A stretch of DNA of 64,000 bases, taken from NCBI GenBank assembly GCA_040756655.1, contig JBFLYN010000015.1, forward strand, positions 1-64,000, read 5' to 3'. Position numbers and translations under genes: made by a program. This DNA comes from JBFLYN01 sp040756655 (lineage in GTDB: Bacteria > Bacillota > Sulfobacillia > UBA8153). Under the pieces are notes generated by a model. That model made no database searches. It was not told where the DNA came from and saw only the letters and a list, made by a program, of their open reading frames with translations. Each line of letters begins with the position of its first letter. Within the stretch, counting starts at the first letter, position 1. This document shows, in pieces, positions 54,043-63,332 of this stretch.

Positions 54043-54099
54043 GACTGGAGAGTAGCTGCCCGGGCCCTTCCCGCCACCTAGCCCAGGGAGGTATCCTCG

Positions 54100-54753
54100 G
54101 TGACGAGAAGAGCTCTATGGTTGTCGGTTCTCCTGTGCCTTTTGGTGCTGGCTGCGATCTGGCTTACCTTTGGCTTCCGGCGGGATTCGACCTATGTCTT
54201 CCTGCATGTGATAGAGTCCAACACCCACGGCCTGGCCCGGCTACCCCCGGGTGAATTTCCCCCGGTTGCCCATTTCGACCCCGGCACCTGCACCCTGTGG
54301 GTGACGGGCGCCCTCCCTCGAAAAAGCCCGATAATCATCCTTTACGAGGTGGATGCGCTGGGGATCAGGCTGCACGCCCGGTTACATGCCCTGCGCCCTG
54401 GTGCTACCCTCCGCATATCCGAGCCCCGGTCCTGGACGGGTAGCCTGAGCGGCGCCGAGGTCATCGCAGACCAGGAACGGCTATTCCGGCGTGACCTCAG
54501 GCTCGTCCGGGTCGAACCTGACGGGACCGTACAGCTGGAGTGCGCAGGCAGCATGGTGCGCCTCTCCCCCGGGGAAGGGTGGAGCTGGGCGGTGCTGGAG
54601 CCCGGAGGCGTCCCGGTGGAGGCCATGCCCGGCCCGGAATGGGAGGAAGTCGTCAGGCAGGCCTTTGCCGCTAATCAACCGCTGACCAGGCTCACCGTGT
54701 TCAACTACGGCCGGTGGGAATGGTCCGGGGTTAAGGCAGGTGGTCCCTGGTGA
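54100..54753 (+). CDS. Membrane-anchored or secreted hypothetical protein
   Basis: A 217-residue protein from GTG 54100 (GGGAGG upstream) with a single N-terminal helix (LWLSVLLCLLVLAAIWLTFG), so it is exported or anchored with a 190-residue beta-rich domain outside. No family recognised. Its end overlaps the start of the next exported protein by four bases (GTGA), so the two are coupled and probably act together. Composition matches its neighbours. Confidence 0.7.
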   Translation: MTRRALWLSVLLCLLVLAAIWLTFGFRRDSTYVFLHVIESNTHGLARLPPGEFPPVAHFDPGTCTLWVTGALPRKSPIIILYEVDALGIRLHARLHALRPGATLRISEPRSWTGSLSGAEVIADQERLFRRDLRLVRVEPDGTVQLECAGSMVRLSPGEGWSWAVLEPGGVPVEAMPGPEWEEVVRQAFAANQPLTRLTVFNYGRWEWSGVKAGGPW

Positions 54754-57134
54754 GGCGGGTCCTCCTGGTGGCGGCAGTGATAGCAGTGGCGCTGCTCCGG
54801 CCGGCGAGCACTGCTCCCCGGTACCCGGTGATCCTGGTGGCAACGCCGGCGTCCACGCCCGAATGCTGGGGTCTTTCCGCCGGCGGGCGGGTGACACCGG
54901 GCGGCCTGTACCAACGACTGATGCAGGCAGGCTATGTTCCGGACGTGACCCTTTTTGTGCTGGAATACCCTGAGGGGGATGATACGGATCCCCGCGGTGG
55001 GGCGATGCTTCTGACCGGACTGGTATCCCGGGTGCTCCAGGCTACTGGTGCCCAGCACGTGAACCTGGTGGGCTATGGCGCAGGCGGGCTGGCGGTCTGC
55101 CACTATCTTCAGGGTTACGACGACGGTGGCGTGGATACCGCCGTGCTGGTGTCCGCGCCGGTGCAGGGTTCGTTCCTGGCCACGTATTACCGCATCCAGT
55201 GGGAGGTAGTGCGACAGGAAGCCGGGGCCAGGGGCAGCTTCCCGTGGCTGCGGGCGCCGGCAATCCCCAGCACGGTCCAGGAGAGCCCGCTCCAGGTATT
55301 TGCCGACCACACCAGTTACGTAGCAGCCCGGGCCCACCTGGTCTATGCTCCCCTGTATGGAGAGTATGTCCTGGAATCCCGCTGGCTGAACCTCCCTGGG
55401 AGGCAGCCTTTCACCGCGAGTTTCGAAGCCTGGCTGGCCCGCTCTCGACCGGAGTTTTTCGTGGAGCACCTTCTGGATGCCAAAGAAGCCCCGCCGGTGT
55501 GGGCAGACCCGGGCGAAACCAGTCGTGGCTTCTACGAACTGATGGCCCTCCATTCCGGACGCCGCCTGTACCTGGTTGAGCGCACCGGGGTTTCCGATCT
55601 GCTGCTTGACATGGTTGCTGACGGCTACCTGCCCACCAGCTGGCAGGATGCACTTCGCCACTACGGGTATAGACTGGTGGAGGCCTTGGGCCGGCGTATA
55701 CTGCTTGGTAGCCGGGCCGGCCTGATGTCGACGTTCCTGGAGAAGGTAGGAGCCCTGGCCGGGTTCAACCCGAACGGGGCATCTCTCAGCCAGGTGCTGC
55801 AAATCAGCGTTCCCATGGCCGGAGTGTCAAGGCCGGATGCAGCCACCGGGCTTGTCCTGGTCCCGGCCAACCTCGGGCTGGAACGCTGGAACCAGTGGAG
55901 ACGGGACGGGGGAGGGCCCCGCCTGGTAGTGGCCGGCAGCCGGTTGCCCAATCTATGGCAGCCACTGATCCCCAGCGCCGGGCCCAACGACCTGGCAGTG
56001 GAGGTAGAGGCCATGCTGCCGCCCCCAGGCCCAGACGACACCTTTCGGATCTGGAGCGGCACGCTGGGTCCCAACCACCTGACCATGCTCAAGCGGCGTG
56101 ATGTCCAAGACTTCATCCTGACGGAACTGGCCCGACCCCCGTTGCCGGTGCGGACCCACCGCCCGCTGGCCGCGCGCACTCCCTCTAAGACCTGGTCCTG
56201 GCAGGAGTCGGGCCGGGTACGAGTCTCCTCGTGGCGACCCACTTACATCCGGGTCACCGCCCAGCGCTTATCAGGCGTCAAAGGCGAACTGGAGGTAGAG
56301 TTCCACTTGCCCGATCTGCCGCCGGGATGGGACTGGCTTTTGCACTCCGGTCCGGTACAGAAGCTCACCGGGCCCGGCCGGGTCCAGTTGGCCCTGGGGG
56401 TCCTGGAAGATGAGACGGTGGTGGGAGTAAGACCCGTGCCCCAGGCAGGTATCAACGGCGTGGCCAGCGAACTTACCCGGGACATCGCATACCAGGTACG
56501 GTTCACCGCCGGGACCGTGGAAGCTGAGCTACCACCGGCCCCCAGCTACGACCGTGAACCCGTCCGCGTGGTCCTGACCACCAAGAGGACTACCTTGCGC
56601 CAGGAATCCCGCACTTACCACCAGCGGTGGGTCTGGGACTTGGGTGACGGTACCCTGCTGGAAAAGGATGATCCGTCGCTGACGTCGGTGGCCCTGGAAC
56701 ACCGGTACCTGCAGCCTGGGACCTATCAGGTAAAGGCGACCGCCTATGACAACCATGGTCGCGTCATACGCTACCTGACTTGGGTGCAGAGGGTGGACCA
56801 AGCACCAGCCACCGCCACCTTCTTTGCCGAAAGCATAGTGGAGCCAGCGGTCAAAGTGATGGTGGATGGCCCCCAGGCCTGGGTCACGGGCCGGCCCGCC
56901 GGCTTTTACGTGACTGTCCAGGTGGCCGAAATCCCAGGTGTGCACCGCGAGGTAGTGAGCATCGATCCCGGCCCGTACTTCGAGGTGTGGTGGGAGCGGC
57001 CAGGGAGGTTCACCGTTCAGGCAGCCGCCACCGTGCGGCTGGTTTACGAGTTTCCCGAGCGCAAGGTAACAGTGAACAATACCTACCTGGGCTCAACCAG
57101 CCTGGACGTCTTGGCACCGGTCATAACCGACTAA
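54750..57134 (+). CDS. Secreted lipase-like alpha/beta-hydrolase with PKD domain, nucleophile absent
   Basis: The 794-residue product has a signal sequence (RVLLVAAVIAVALLRPA), then a lipase-class-2-like start (YPVILVATPASTPECWG and LYQRLMQAGYVPDVTLFVLE). The elbow reads VNLVGYGAGGLAVCHYLQ, so the usual Gly-x-Ser-x-Gly is Gly-x-Gly-x-Gly with no serine nucleophile. The middle 300 residues are unassigned. Residues about 630-690 form a PKD-like domain (WVWDLGDGTLLEKDD, HRYLQPGTYQVKATAYD). The C-terminal 100 residues are beta-rich. It is exported and follows a coupled exported protein. A binding role is more likely than esterase activity, unless the nucleophile is elsewhere. Confidence 0.75.
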   Translation: MRRVLLVAAVIAVALLRPASTAPRYPVILVATPASTPECWGLSAGGRVTPGGLYQRLMQAGYVPDVTLFVLEYPEGDDTDPRGGAMLLTGLVSRVLQATGAQHVNLVGYGAGGLAVCHYLQGYDDGGVDTAVLVSAPVQGSFLATYYRIQWEVVRQEAGARGSFPWLRAPAIPSTVQESPLQVFADHTSYVAARAHLVYAPLYGEYVLESRWLNLPGRQPFTASFEAWLARSRPEFFVEHLLDAKEAPPVWADPGETSRGFYELMALHSGRRLYLVERTGVSDLLLDMVADGYLPTSWQDALRHYGYRLVEALGRRILLGSRAGLMSTFLEKVGALAGFNPNGASLSQVLQISVPMAGVSRPDAATGLVLVPANLGLERWNQWRRDGGGPRLVVAGSRLPNLWQPLIPSAGPNDLAVEVEAMLPPPGPDDTFRIWSGTLGPNHLTMLKRRDVQDFILTELARPPLPVRTHRPLAARTPSKTWSWQESGRVRVSSWRPTYIRVTAQRLSGVKGELEVEFHLPDLPPGWDWLLHSGPVQKLTGPGRVQLALGVLEDETVVGVRPVPQAGINGVASELTRDIAYQVRFTAGTVEAELPPAPSYDREPVRVVLTTKRTTLRQESRTYHQRWVWDLGDGTLLEKDDPSLTSVALEHRYLQPGTYQVKATAYDNHGRVIRYLTWVQRVDQAPATATFFAESIVEPAVKVMVDGPQAWVTGRPAGFYVTVQVAEIPGVHREVVSIDPGPYFEVWWERPGRFTVQAAATVRLVYEFPERKVTVNNTYLGSTSLDVLAPVITD

Positions 57135-57174
57135 TTCTTAACAGTTTGTTCAGATCCGGTTGAAACCCGGGCGG

Positions 57175-57180
57175 TATAAT
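57175..57180 (+). promoter_or_regulatory. Candidate -10 box upstream of the efflux operon
   Basis: A perfect TATAAT lies 29 bases before the GTG start of the adaptor gene, in a short AT-rich gap after the lipase-like gene. No good -35 is visible at the usual distance (TTGAAA is nine bases away, too close). Confidence 0.4.
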
Positions 57181-57208
57181 CAACTGAGGACAGCAGGAGG
57201 GATCGGCC

Positions 57209-58918
57209 GTGAAGCGGACTCTCGCCGCGCTGCTCGTGGTCTTCCTGGTGCTGGCGGTGCTGGCCGGGCAGGTGTACCGGCGTTCCCAGGCAACGGCCCG
57301 GGGGCAGGTGTACACCACCCGGGAAGCCACCTTCGCCGACCTGACCGTTCTGGTCAAGGGGAGCGGGACCCTAGCGGCGGCAGAGAAGCTGCCGCTCCGG
57401 GCCGGCGTAACCGGCACGGTGATTGCGGTGGAGCATGCCGAGGGGCAGCTGGTCTCGGCCGGGGACGTGCTGGTGCGACTGGCCAACGAGTCGCTCCGGC
57501 TCCAGGTGGAGCAATCCCGGCTGGCGCTGGACGCGGCCAAGGAGAAACTTGCGGCCATGCTTTCACCGCCGACCGCGTCTCAACTGCGCGCCGCCGAATT
57601 GAAGGTCAGGGCCGCCGAGCAGGCGTGGGACGCGCGTCGTTCCGATGTGGTCCAGCTGGAACACCGGGCTGGCCTGGACGGGACCGTGGCATCCTTGCGG
57701 GTCACCGTTGGGGAGCAGGTGGTGCCCGGGATGCTGCTGGCCACTATCAACGATGAAGAAGAGCTGCTGGTTACCGTCCCGGTGAGCCAGGAGGACATCA
57801 ACTGGATCGAACCGGGACAGCGAGCCGAAGTTTCCCTGGGGCACCTTACCCCCGTACCGGGCCGGGTCGTCGCCGTGGGGCGGGAAGGCAGCGGGACTGC
57901 CAAGGTAACCTTTCCGGTGGACGTCCAGCTGGAGAACCCAGGTCACCTAAGGCCAGGTATGCTGGTGAACGTGAGGATCTACGGGGCGCACATGCCCCCG
58001 GTGGGCGGGAGTGGTTACCTCCGCCCCCGGGCCCGCCACGAATTGCGCGCGAGCGTGCCCGGCCGGGTGGTGGAGGTGGCCTTCTCCCCCGGGGAACCAG
58101 TGCAGGCGGGAGAGCGTCTGATCTTGCTGGAAAACGACGGGCTAGTGCTGGCGCTGGCCCAGGCTGAAAACGCCCTGGAGATGGAAAGGCTCAACTACGA
58201 AAACCTGCTATCGGCCACCCACGCGCCCCAGTTCAGTGCGCTGGACGTCCAGGCCCAAGAGCAGAAAGTCCGGCAAGAGGAGCTCACCCTGGAATCCCGA
58301 CTGGCGGACCTCGACCAGTTAAACATCCGGGCCCCGATCAGCGGGGTAGTGGTGGCCAAGAATGTGAACCTGGGCGACAAGGTTGCTGTGAACCAGGTCA
58401 TATGCACGCTGGCCGATTACTCCAGCATGCGGGTGACCATTTCCGTGGATGAGCTGGACATAGACCTGGTGCAGGTAGGGCAGGCGGCCACGGTAACCGT
58501 GCCCGCCCTGCCCGATGGGGCATGGGATGCGGTGGTCACCCGGGTGGCTACTGAAGGTACGGCCCGTGACGGCGTGAGCAGCTACGAGGTGGTGCTGGCC
58601 ATCCCCGGGCCCGGGCGGTTGCGGGCGGCCATGACCGCCAATGTGTCCATATTCATCGGGGAGAAGAAGGACGTACTGGTGGTGCCCGTAGAGGCCGTGA
58701 AGTACCAGTCCGGGCGCAAAGTCGTGTACGTGCTGCAGGATGGCCAGGCCCAGGCGGTGCGCGTGGAGACCGGCGTAACCACCTCCGACCGGGTGGAGAT
58801 CATCTCCGGGCTCACCGGAGGCGAGCTGGTGATCACCTCGCAGGTAACGCCTGCTTCAGCGCCATCCGGGAGGCTGCAACTGCTCCCGTTCAGGTTACCT
58901 TCGCCCATCCGGAGATAG
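57209..58918 (+). CDS. Efflux periplasmic-adaptor-type protein (MacA/HlyD-like), duplicated barrel-sandwich
   Basis: A 569-residue protein from GTG 57209 with an N-terminal membrane helix (LAALLVVFLVLAVLAGQVY). It has two biotinyl-lipoyl-type modules: PLRAGVTGTVIAVEHAEGQL (about 63-82) and ELRASVPGRVVEVAFSPGEP (about 280-300), each followed by a helical hairpin. The second continues with LNIRAPISGVVVAKNVNLGD and the beta-barrel and membrane-proximal parts found in MacA. Ordinary adaptors are about 380-420 residues, so the extra module is unusual. It is followed by ATPase and permease genes and should form a MacAB-like efflux system in the cytoplasmic membrane. Confidence 0.85.
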   Translation: MKRTLAALLVVFLVLAVLAGQVYRRSQATARGQVYTTREATFADLTVLVKGSGTLAAAEKLPLRAGVTGTVIAVEHAEGQLVSAGDVLVRLANESLRLQVEQSRLALDAAKEKLAAMLSPPTASQLRAAELKVRAAEQAWDARRSDVVQLEHRAGLDGTVASLRVTVGEQVVPGMLLATINDEEELLVTVPVSQEDINWIEPGQRAEVSLGHLTPVPGRVVAVGREGSGTAKVTFPVDVQLENPGHLRPGMLVNVRIYGAHMPPVGGSGYLRPRARHELRASVPGRVVEVAFSPGEPVQAGERLILLENDGLVLALAQAENALEMERLNYENLLSATHAPQFSALDVQAQEQKVRQEELTLESRLADLDQLNIRAPISGVVVAKNVNLGDKVAVNQVICTLADYSSMRVTISVDELDIDLVQVGQAATVTVPALPDGAWDAVVTRVATEGTARDGVSSYEVVLAIPGPGRLRAAMTANVSIFIGEKKDVLVVPVEAVKYQSGRKVVYVLQDGQAQAVRVETGVTTSDRVEIISGLTGGELVITSQVTPASAPSGRLQLLPFRLPSPIRR

Positions 58919-58929
58919 GAGGAACGCTC

Positions 58930-59667
58930 GTGATCGAACTGGCAAAGGTGCGCAAGGATTACCGCCTGCACAAGGTTACCGTGCAGGCCCTCCGCGGTGT
59001 GGACCTCACCATCAACGCCGGGGAGTTCGTAGCCATCATGGGGCCTTCGGGGTCGGGCAAATCCACCCTCATGAATATCATCGGTTGCCTGGACCGTCCC
59101 ACCGCCGGTAAATACCTGCTGGGGGGGGAGGACGCCGGCCGTAAAAACGACAACCAGCTGGCAGAGATACGCAACCGCAGGATAGGCTTTGTGTTTCAGA
59201 CCTACAACCTGCTACCGCGCATGAATGCCTTGCAGAACGTGGAACTACCCCTCATCTACCGCGGGGTGCCCGCGCGGGAACGCCGGGAGCAGGCCCGGGC
59301 CGCCCTGGCGGCAGTGGGTCTGTCGGATCGGGCCAATCACAAGCCCACGGAGATGTCCGGCGGCCAGCAGCAGCGCTGCGCCATAGCCCGGGCACTGGCT
59401 GCCAAGCCCTCGGTTCTTTTGGCCGATGAACCCACGGGAAACCTGGACTCCAGGTCCGGCGCAGAGATCATGGCCATTTTCCAGGACCTGCACGAGAGCG
59501 GCATCACGGTTGTGCTGGTGTCCCATGACGAAGTCATCGCCGCCCATTCCCAGCGCATCATCAGGCTGCTGGACGGCGTGGTAGTCCAGGATGTCCCGGT
59601 GACACAAAGAGTCTGGGCCAAAGAGCGCCTGGCCGAACTCAAGCAGGAAGCCGACGTGGCTTCATAG
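58930..59667 (+). CDS. ABC transporter ATPase, MacB/LolD type
   Basis: A 245-residue protein from GTG 58930. Walker A is GPSGSGKSTL, the Q-loop FQTYNLLP, the signature MSGGQQQRCAIARAL, Walker B VLLADEPTGNLD and the H-loop LVSHD. This is the MacB/LolD/FtsE class that powers export together with an FtsX-like permease. It lies between the adaptor and permease genes, 11 bases from each, so all three form an operon. The C-terminal tail of 15 residues (RLAELKQEADVAS) is short and charged. Confidence 0.95.
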   Translation: MIELAKVRKDYRLHKVTVQALRGVDLTINAGEFVAIMGPSGSGKSTLMNIIGCLDRPTAGKYLLGGEDAGRKNDNQLAEIRNRRIGFVFQTYNLLPRMNALQNVELPLIYRGVPARERREQARAALAAVGLSDRANHKPTEMSGGQQQRCAIARALAAKPSVLLADEPTGNLDSRSGAEIMAIFQDLHESGITVVLVSHDEVIAAHSQRIIRLLDGVVVQDVPVTQRVWAKERLAELKQEADVAS

Positions 59668-59678
59668 GAGTCGGGACC

Positions 59679-60881
59679 GTGCACCCCGCTGGCCGTGGCA
59701 CCAAGCATGCCCGTGGGGGTGTGCCGCTGGGCGAGAGCATAGCGGCAGCCTGGCGTGCCTTGAAGGCCAACCCCATGCGCAGTGCCCTGACCATGCTGGG
59801 TGTGATTATCGGGGTATCCGCGGTCATCGCCCTGGTGTCCGTGGGCGAGGGGGCCGGTCACTATGTGACCGGGCAGGTGCAGGGACTGGGATCGAACCTG
59901 GTCATAGTCACCCCCAGAAATGCCAGGCTGCGGGTGCAGGATGCAACCACCATCCTTGAGCGCGTTCCCGGTGTGGTCGAGGCCATGCCCTCACTGGCGT
60001 TCACAGAAAGGATCAAGTGGGGGATCGTTACCTACCCGGTGGCGGTGGAAGGTGTGACCGAGGCGTACCCCCGTATCCGCAATTTCCAGGTGGAGGACGG
60101 GAGGTTCATCGCTCCCCTGGACGAGACTGCACGGAGCCGGGTGGCGGTGCTTGGCCGGGTCGTGGCGGAGGAGCTTTTCGGAGCCGTATACCCTATCGGC
60201 CAGGAACTGCTCATTCGGGGCCAGCCTTTCACCGTTGTTGGTGTAATGGAACGCAAAGGAGAACTCTTAGGGCAGGACCACGATAACCGGGTGTACGTGC
60301 CCCTGTCCACCCTGCAGCGCCTGGCCGGAACCCAGCAGGTGCAGATGATATACTGCCAACTGGTCGATGGGGCGCTGGCTGCTCCCGTCGGTGAACACAT
60401 ACAGGGTGTCATGGGTGAAGTTCACCGGCGCCGGGATGCAGTGCGGGTACACAGCCAAGAGCAGATCCTCGAGATGGTGGAGACCGTTACCGCCACCCTA
60501 TCCTTCTTGCTGGCGAGCATCGCGGGGGTTTCTCTCCTGGTAGGCGGCATCGGGATCATGAACATCATGCTGGTATCGGTGACCGAACGCACCCGGGAGA
60601 TCGGGCTGCGCAAGGCAGTGGGCGGGAAGACCCAGGACATCCTGTCCCAGTTCTTAATTGAGGCCATCTTGCTCAGCCTTGGGGGCGGCATGGTGGGAGT
60701 GTTGGTGGGGAGCCGGGGTGCCCGGCTCCTATCAAGGCTGGGCGGTTGGGATCCCGTGGTGTCGCTGGACTCCATCGGCATGGCCTTTGTTTTTGCACTG
60801 GCCGTGGGCGTGTTTTTTGGCATGTACCCGGCGGTGCGCGCCTCTCGGCTTGACCCCATCGAGGCGTTGAGAAGGGAATAG
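59679..60881 (+). CDS. FtsX-like ABC permease, MacB type
   Basis: A 400-residue protein from GTG 59679. It begins with a short cytoplasmic segment, then helix 1 (ALTMLGVIIGVSAVIALVSVG), a large extracytoplasmic domain of about 230 residues (MacB-PCD: LERVPGVVEAMPSLAF, RVAVLGRVVAEELFGA), and three C-terminal helices (LLVGGIGIMNIMLVSVTERT, with the family's REIGLRKAVGGK motif, through AVRASRLDPIEALR). It completes a MacAB-like efflux system with the adaptor and ATPase. Substrate could be a peptide, antibiotic or lipid. Confidence 0.95.
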   Translation: MHPAGRGTKHARGGVPLGESIAAAWRALKANPMRSALTMLGVIIGVSAVIALVSVGEGAGHYVTGQVQGLGSNLVIVTPRNARLRVQDATTILERVPGVVEAMPSLAFTERIKWGIVTYPVAVEGVTEAYPRIRNFQVEDGRFIAPLDETARSRVAVLGRVVAEELFGAVYPIGQELLIRGQPFTVVGVMERKGELLGQDHDNRVYVPLSTLQRLAGTQQVQMIYCQLVDGALAAPVGEHIQGVMGEVHRRRDAVRVHSQEQILEMVETVTATLSFLLASIAGVSLLVGGIGIMNIMLVSVTERTREIGLRKAVGGKTQDILSQFLIEAILLSLGGGMVGVLVGSRGARLLSRLGGWDPVVSLDSIGMAFVFALAVGVFFGMYPAVRASRLDPIEALRRE

Positions 60882-60918
60882 CAGACAGCCAGATGGGCAT
60901 CACTGAGGAGGTGCAACC

Positions 60919-61770
60919 GTCATCGAACTGCCAGAAGCACTGGTCTTGGCCCGCCAGATCAACGAGCGAGGAAAGCGGATCAGGCAGGTCACAGCCGCGC
61001 ACAGTCCGCACAAGTTTGCCTGGTATGAAGGTGACCCCGGGCAGTATGCGGGGCTCTTGGCGGGCAAAACCATGGGCCCGGCGGCAAGCTACGAGGGCCT
61101 GGTGGAGATCAAGGCGGACGATACGGTCATAGTACTGGGAGATGGTGTAAACCTCAGGTTGCACGGCGACCTGGAAAGACGACCACCCAAACACCAACTG
61201 CTCATGGAGTTTCAGGATGGTTGGGCCACGAGCGCATCGGTATAGATGTATGGCGGCCTGTGGTGTTTTCCGGCAGGTGAATTCCAATATCCACATTACT
61301 TGCAGGCCAGGGACAGGCCCTCGCCCCTCTCGGACCAGTTCAACCGGGCATACTGGGATACCATCGTCCTGTCACCCGGTGTGGAACGACTGAGTATCAA
61401 GGCTCTCCTGGCCACCAGGCAAAGAATACCAGGTCTTGGCAACGGCGTGTTGCAGGACATTCTTTTCAATGCCAGGATTCACCCCAAGAAGGCCACCGGT
61501 GCGCTCACCGCGGAACAGAGCAGTGCTCTTTACTGCTCCGTAAAATCCACTCTCGCCGAGATGGCCTTCCAGGGCGGCCGGGACACAGAAAGGGATTTGT
61601 TCGGTCGTCCCGGCGGGTACCAGACCAAGCTCAGCAAGAACACGGTCTACAGCCGGGGTCCCGCGTGTGGCACGACCATACAGAAAGAGGCGTACATGGG
61701 CGGCAGCACATACTACTGCGCCGGGTGCCAGGAATTGGACGGTTCTTGCTCATGCAGCTCGAGCCGGTAG
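60919..61770 (+). pseudogene. Nei/Fpg-family DNA glycosylase, start lost and amber-interrupted
   Basis: The frame reads IELPEALVLARQINERGKRI, SPHKFAWYEGDPGQYAGLLA, VNLRLHGD and DGWATSASV, then TAG (61243-61245), then immediately in the same frame MYGGLWCFPAGEFQYPHYLQ, RIPGLGNGVLQDILFNARIH and LSKNTVYSRGPACG. This is the endonuclease VIII-like family whose members start MIELPE or similar. The codon at the start position is GTC (60919-60921) where ATG or GTG would be expected, although GAGGAGG is present just upstream. The TAG replaces a residue that is Gln (CAG) in relatives I recall. The zinc-finger end is also degraded. The gene is probably dead. Confidence 0.75.
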
Positions 61771-61801
61771 CGCGGCCTAGCACCAGTGCCGGTGAAGAGG
61801 A

Positions 61802-62404
61802 ATGAGACGGTTGGTGCGAGAGATCGCCAGGACCATACTGGGCCTGCCCCAAGAGCGGCGCTGGGCGGCGGCGCTGGTAGCCCTGAATCTCGGCGGTTCG
61901 CTGTACGGGTTCCAGTGGTACGCATCCCAGCTGGCCCGCACTCCCTGGTGGCAGTGGCCGGTGGTCCCTGATTCGCCCCTGTCTACGCTTTTGTTTTCGT
62001 TTTTCCTCGTGTTCTGGTACTGGGGGCGGTCCCCACGCTTGTTCAGTGCCCTGGCGCTCTTGGGCATGCTGAAATATGGGGCATGGACCATGTTCATTTT
62101 CGGCCAGATCTGGTGGGCCGGGCACGGCCTGGTCTTGGAGGACCTGGTCCTCTTCCTATCGCACCTGGGCATGGTGGTGGAGGCCCTCATCTTCGTGCGC
62201 CATGTACGCTTGCCCGCTTGGGCAGTGGCCGGAGCGGCGGCCTGGTACGTCATTAACGACTGGGCCGATTACGGCCTGGGTTTCCGCCCTGGCCTGCCAG
62301 CCCCGGAGTTTCTGCCTTCGGTGGCCGTGGCCGCCGTGGTACTCACCGTCCTCTCCACCCTGACAGTCTGGCTCGTAACGGTGAGAAGGTCTAGGCATGT
62401 TTGA
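61802..62404 (+). CDS. DUF1405 membrane protein (YpjA-like)
   Basis: A 200-residue protein from ATG 61802 with six predicted membrane helices. The segments ALNLGGSLYGFQWYASQL, FSFFLVFWYWGRSP, MLKYGAWTMFIFGQIWW and YVINDWADYGLGFRP match the DUF1405 family, found mainly in Bacillota, where the NxxGxxYGxxWY pattern is conserved. No function is established. Its stop overlaps the start of the next gene by eight bases, so the two are coupled. Confidence 0.85.
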   Translation: MRRLVREIARTILGLPQERRWAAALVALNLGGSLYGFQWYASQLARTPWWQWPVVPDSPLSTLLFSFFLVFWYWGRSPRLFSALALLGMLKYGAWTMFIFGQIWWAGHGLVLEDLVLFLSHLGMVVEALIFVRHVRLPAWAVAGAAAWYVINDWADYGLGFRPGLPAPEFLPSVAVAAVVLTVLSTLTVWLVTVRRSRHV

Positions 62405-63332
62405 GGAACGCGCAGTCAGCATAAGCCTGGGCTCTCCCTCTCGGGATTATCGCCGGGTGATCCAGGGAGAAGGTTTCAGGCTGGTCCTGCAGCGCGTGGG
62501 CACGGGCGGTAGCCTCAAGTCAGCCGGCTACTTGATGCGCCATTTTGACGGCAACTGTGCCGCCATCGGGCTGGGCGGGGTTAACCTCGCCTACTGGACA
62601 GGTTCGGGTCGCTACCCGCTGGCTGAGGGGCAGTGGCTGGCGGCCATTGCCCGCTACACTCCGGTGGTGGACGGCTCCGGGATCAAGAAGCACTGGGAAC
62701 CAGGGATCATCGGCCGCCTCGAAACTGAGCACGGGGTACGGTGGCGCGGCAGCCGGGTCTTGGTGCTTTCCGCCCTGGACCGGTGGAACCTGGCTGCCGC
62801 ACTGGAGGGGGTCGGGGCCCGCCTGCGCGTGGCCGACCCGGTGGTGGCCCTGGGGTTGCCCCTGAGCTTCAGCTCGCTGTCCCGGTTCGAGATCCTTGCC
62901 GGCCTGACCCTTCCGTTCCTGTCATGGCTGCCCCTGGGTTCCCTGTACCCCAATGCCCGGCCGGCCGGGCGCCGGGGACTCTTCGACGTGTTCCGTCCCC
63001 GGGGCCACGTGAGAAGACTGCTGGAATGGGCGCAGGTCATCGCAGGTGACCTGCATTTCCTCACCAAGATCCTCCCCGGGCCCCTCGCGGGCAAAACCGT
63101 GCTCACCAGCGGACTCGAACCGGAACAGGCTCGCTCTCTCTTGCAGCAGGGGGCGGAACTCGTGGTATCCATGGATTGCACCGAGCAGGCCGGTTCCATG
63201 AGCGCCAACATGCTGGAGGCCGCCTGCGTGGCCCTGGCCGGGCGCAGGCTCGAGGAACTTGATGCCGGGGCCCGCCAGGATTGCTTTGAACGCCTGGGCT
63301 TGAAGGCCTGCTGGTGGAAGGCTGGGACGTGA
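62397..63332 (+). CDS. Quinate 5-dehydrogenase-like conserved protein
   Basis: A 311-residue protein from ATG 62397 that overlaps the DUF1405 gene. VSISLGSPSRDYR, AAIGLGGVNLAYWTGSGRYP, RVLVLSALDRWNLAAALEGV and VIAGDLHFLTKILPGPLAGK resemble the clostridial proteins often annotated quinate 5-dehydrogenase. I am confident of that family but not of the enzyme name, since I see no typical shikimate-dehydrogenase active-site Lys-Asp pair. A Rossmann-like segment is likely around residues 115-140. Cytoplasmic. The overlap with a membrane protein suggests a joint role. Confidence 0.7.
   Translation: MFEERAVSISLGSPSRDYRRVIQGEGFRLVLQRVGTGGSLKSAGYLMRHFDGNCAAIGLGGVNLAYWTGSGRYPLAEGQWLAAIARYTPVVDGSGIKKHWEPGIIGRLETEHGVRWRGSRVLVLSALDRWNLAAALEGVGARLRVADPVVALGLPLSFSSLSRFEILAGLTLPFLSWLPLGSLYPNARPAGRRGLFDVFRPRGHVRRLLEWAQVIAGDLHFLTKILPGPLAGKTVLTSGLEPEQARSLLQQGAELVVSMDCTEQAGSMSANMLEAACVALAGRRLEELDAGARQDCFERLGLKACWWKAGT

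Noticed and set aside
60893..61132. A frame of 79 codons starting with GAGG-rich sequence before the glycosylase
   Set aside because: It is a shifted reading of the glycosylase pseudogene, whose own frame matches the Nei-like family over its whole length.
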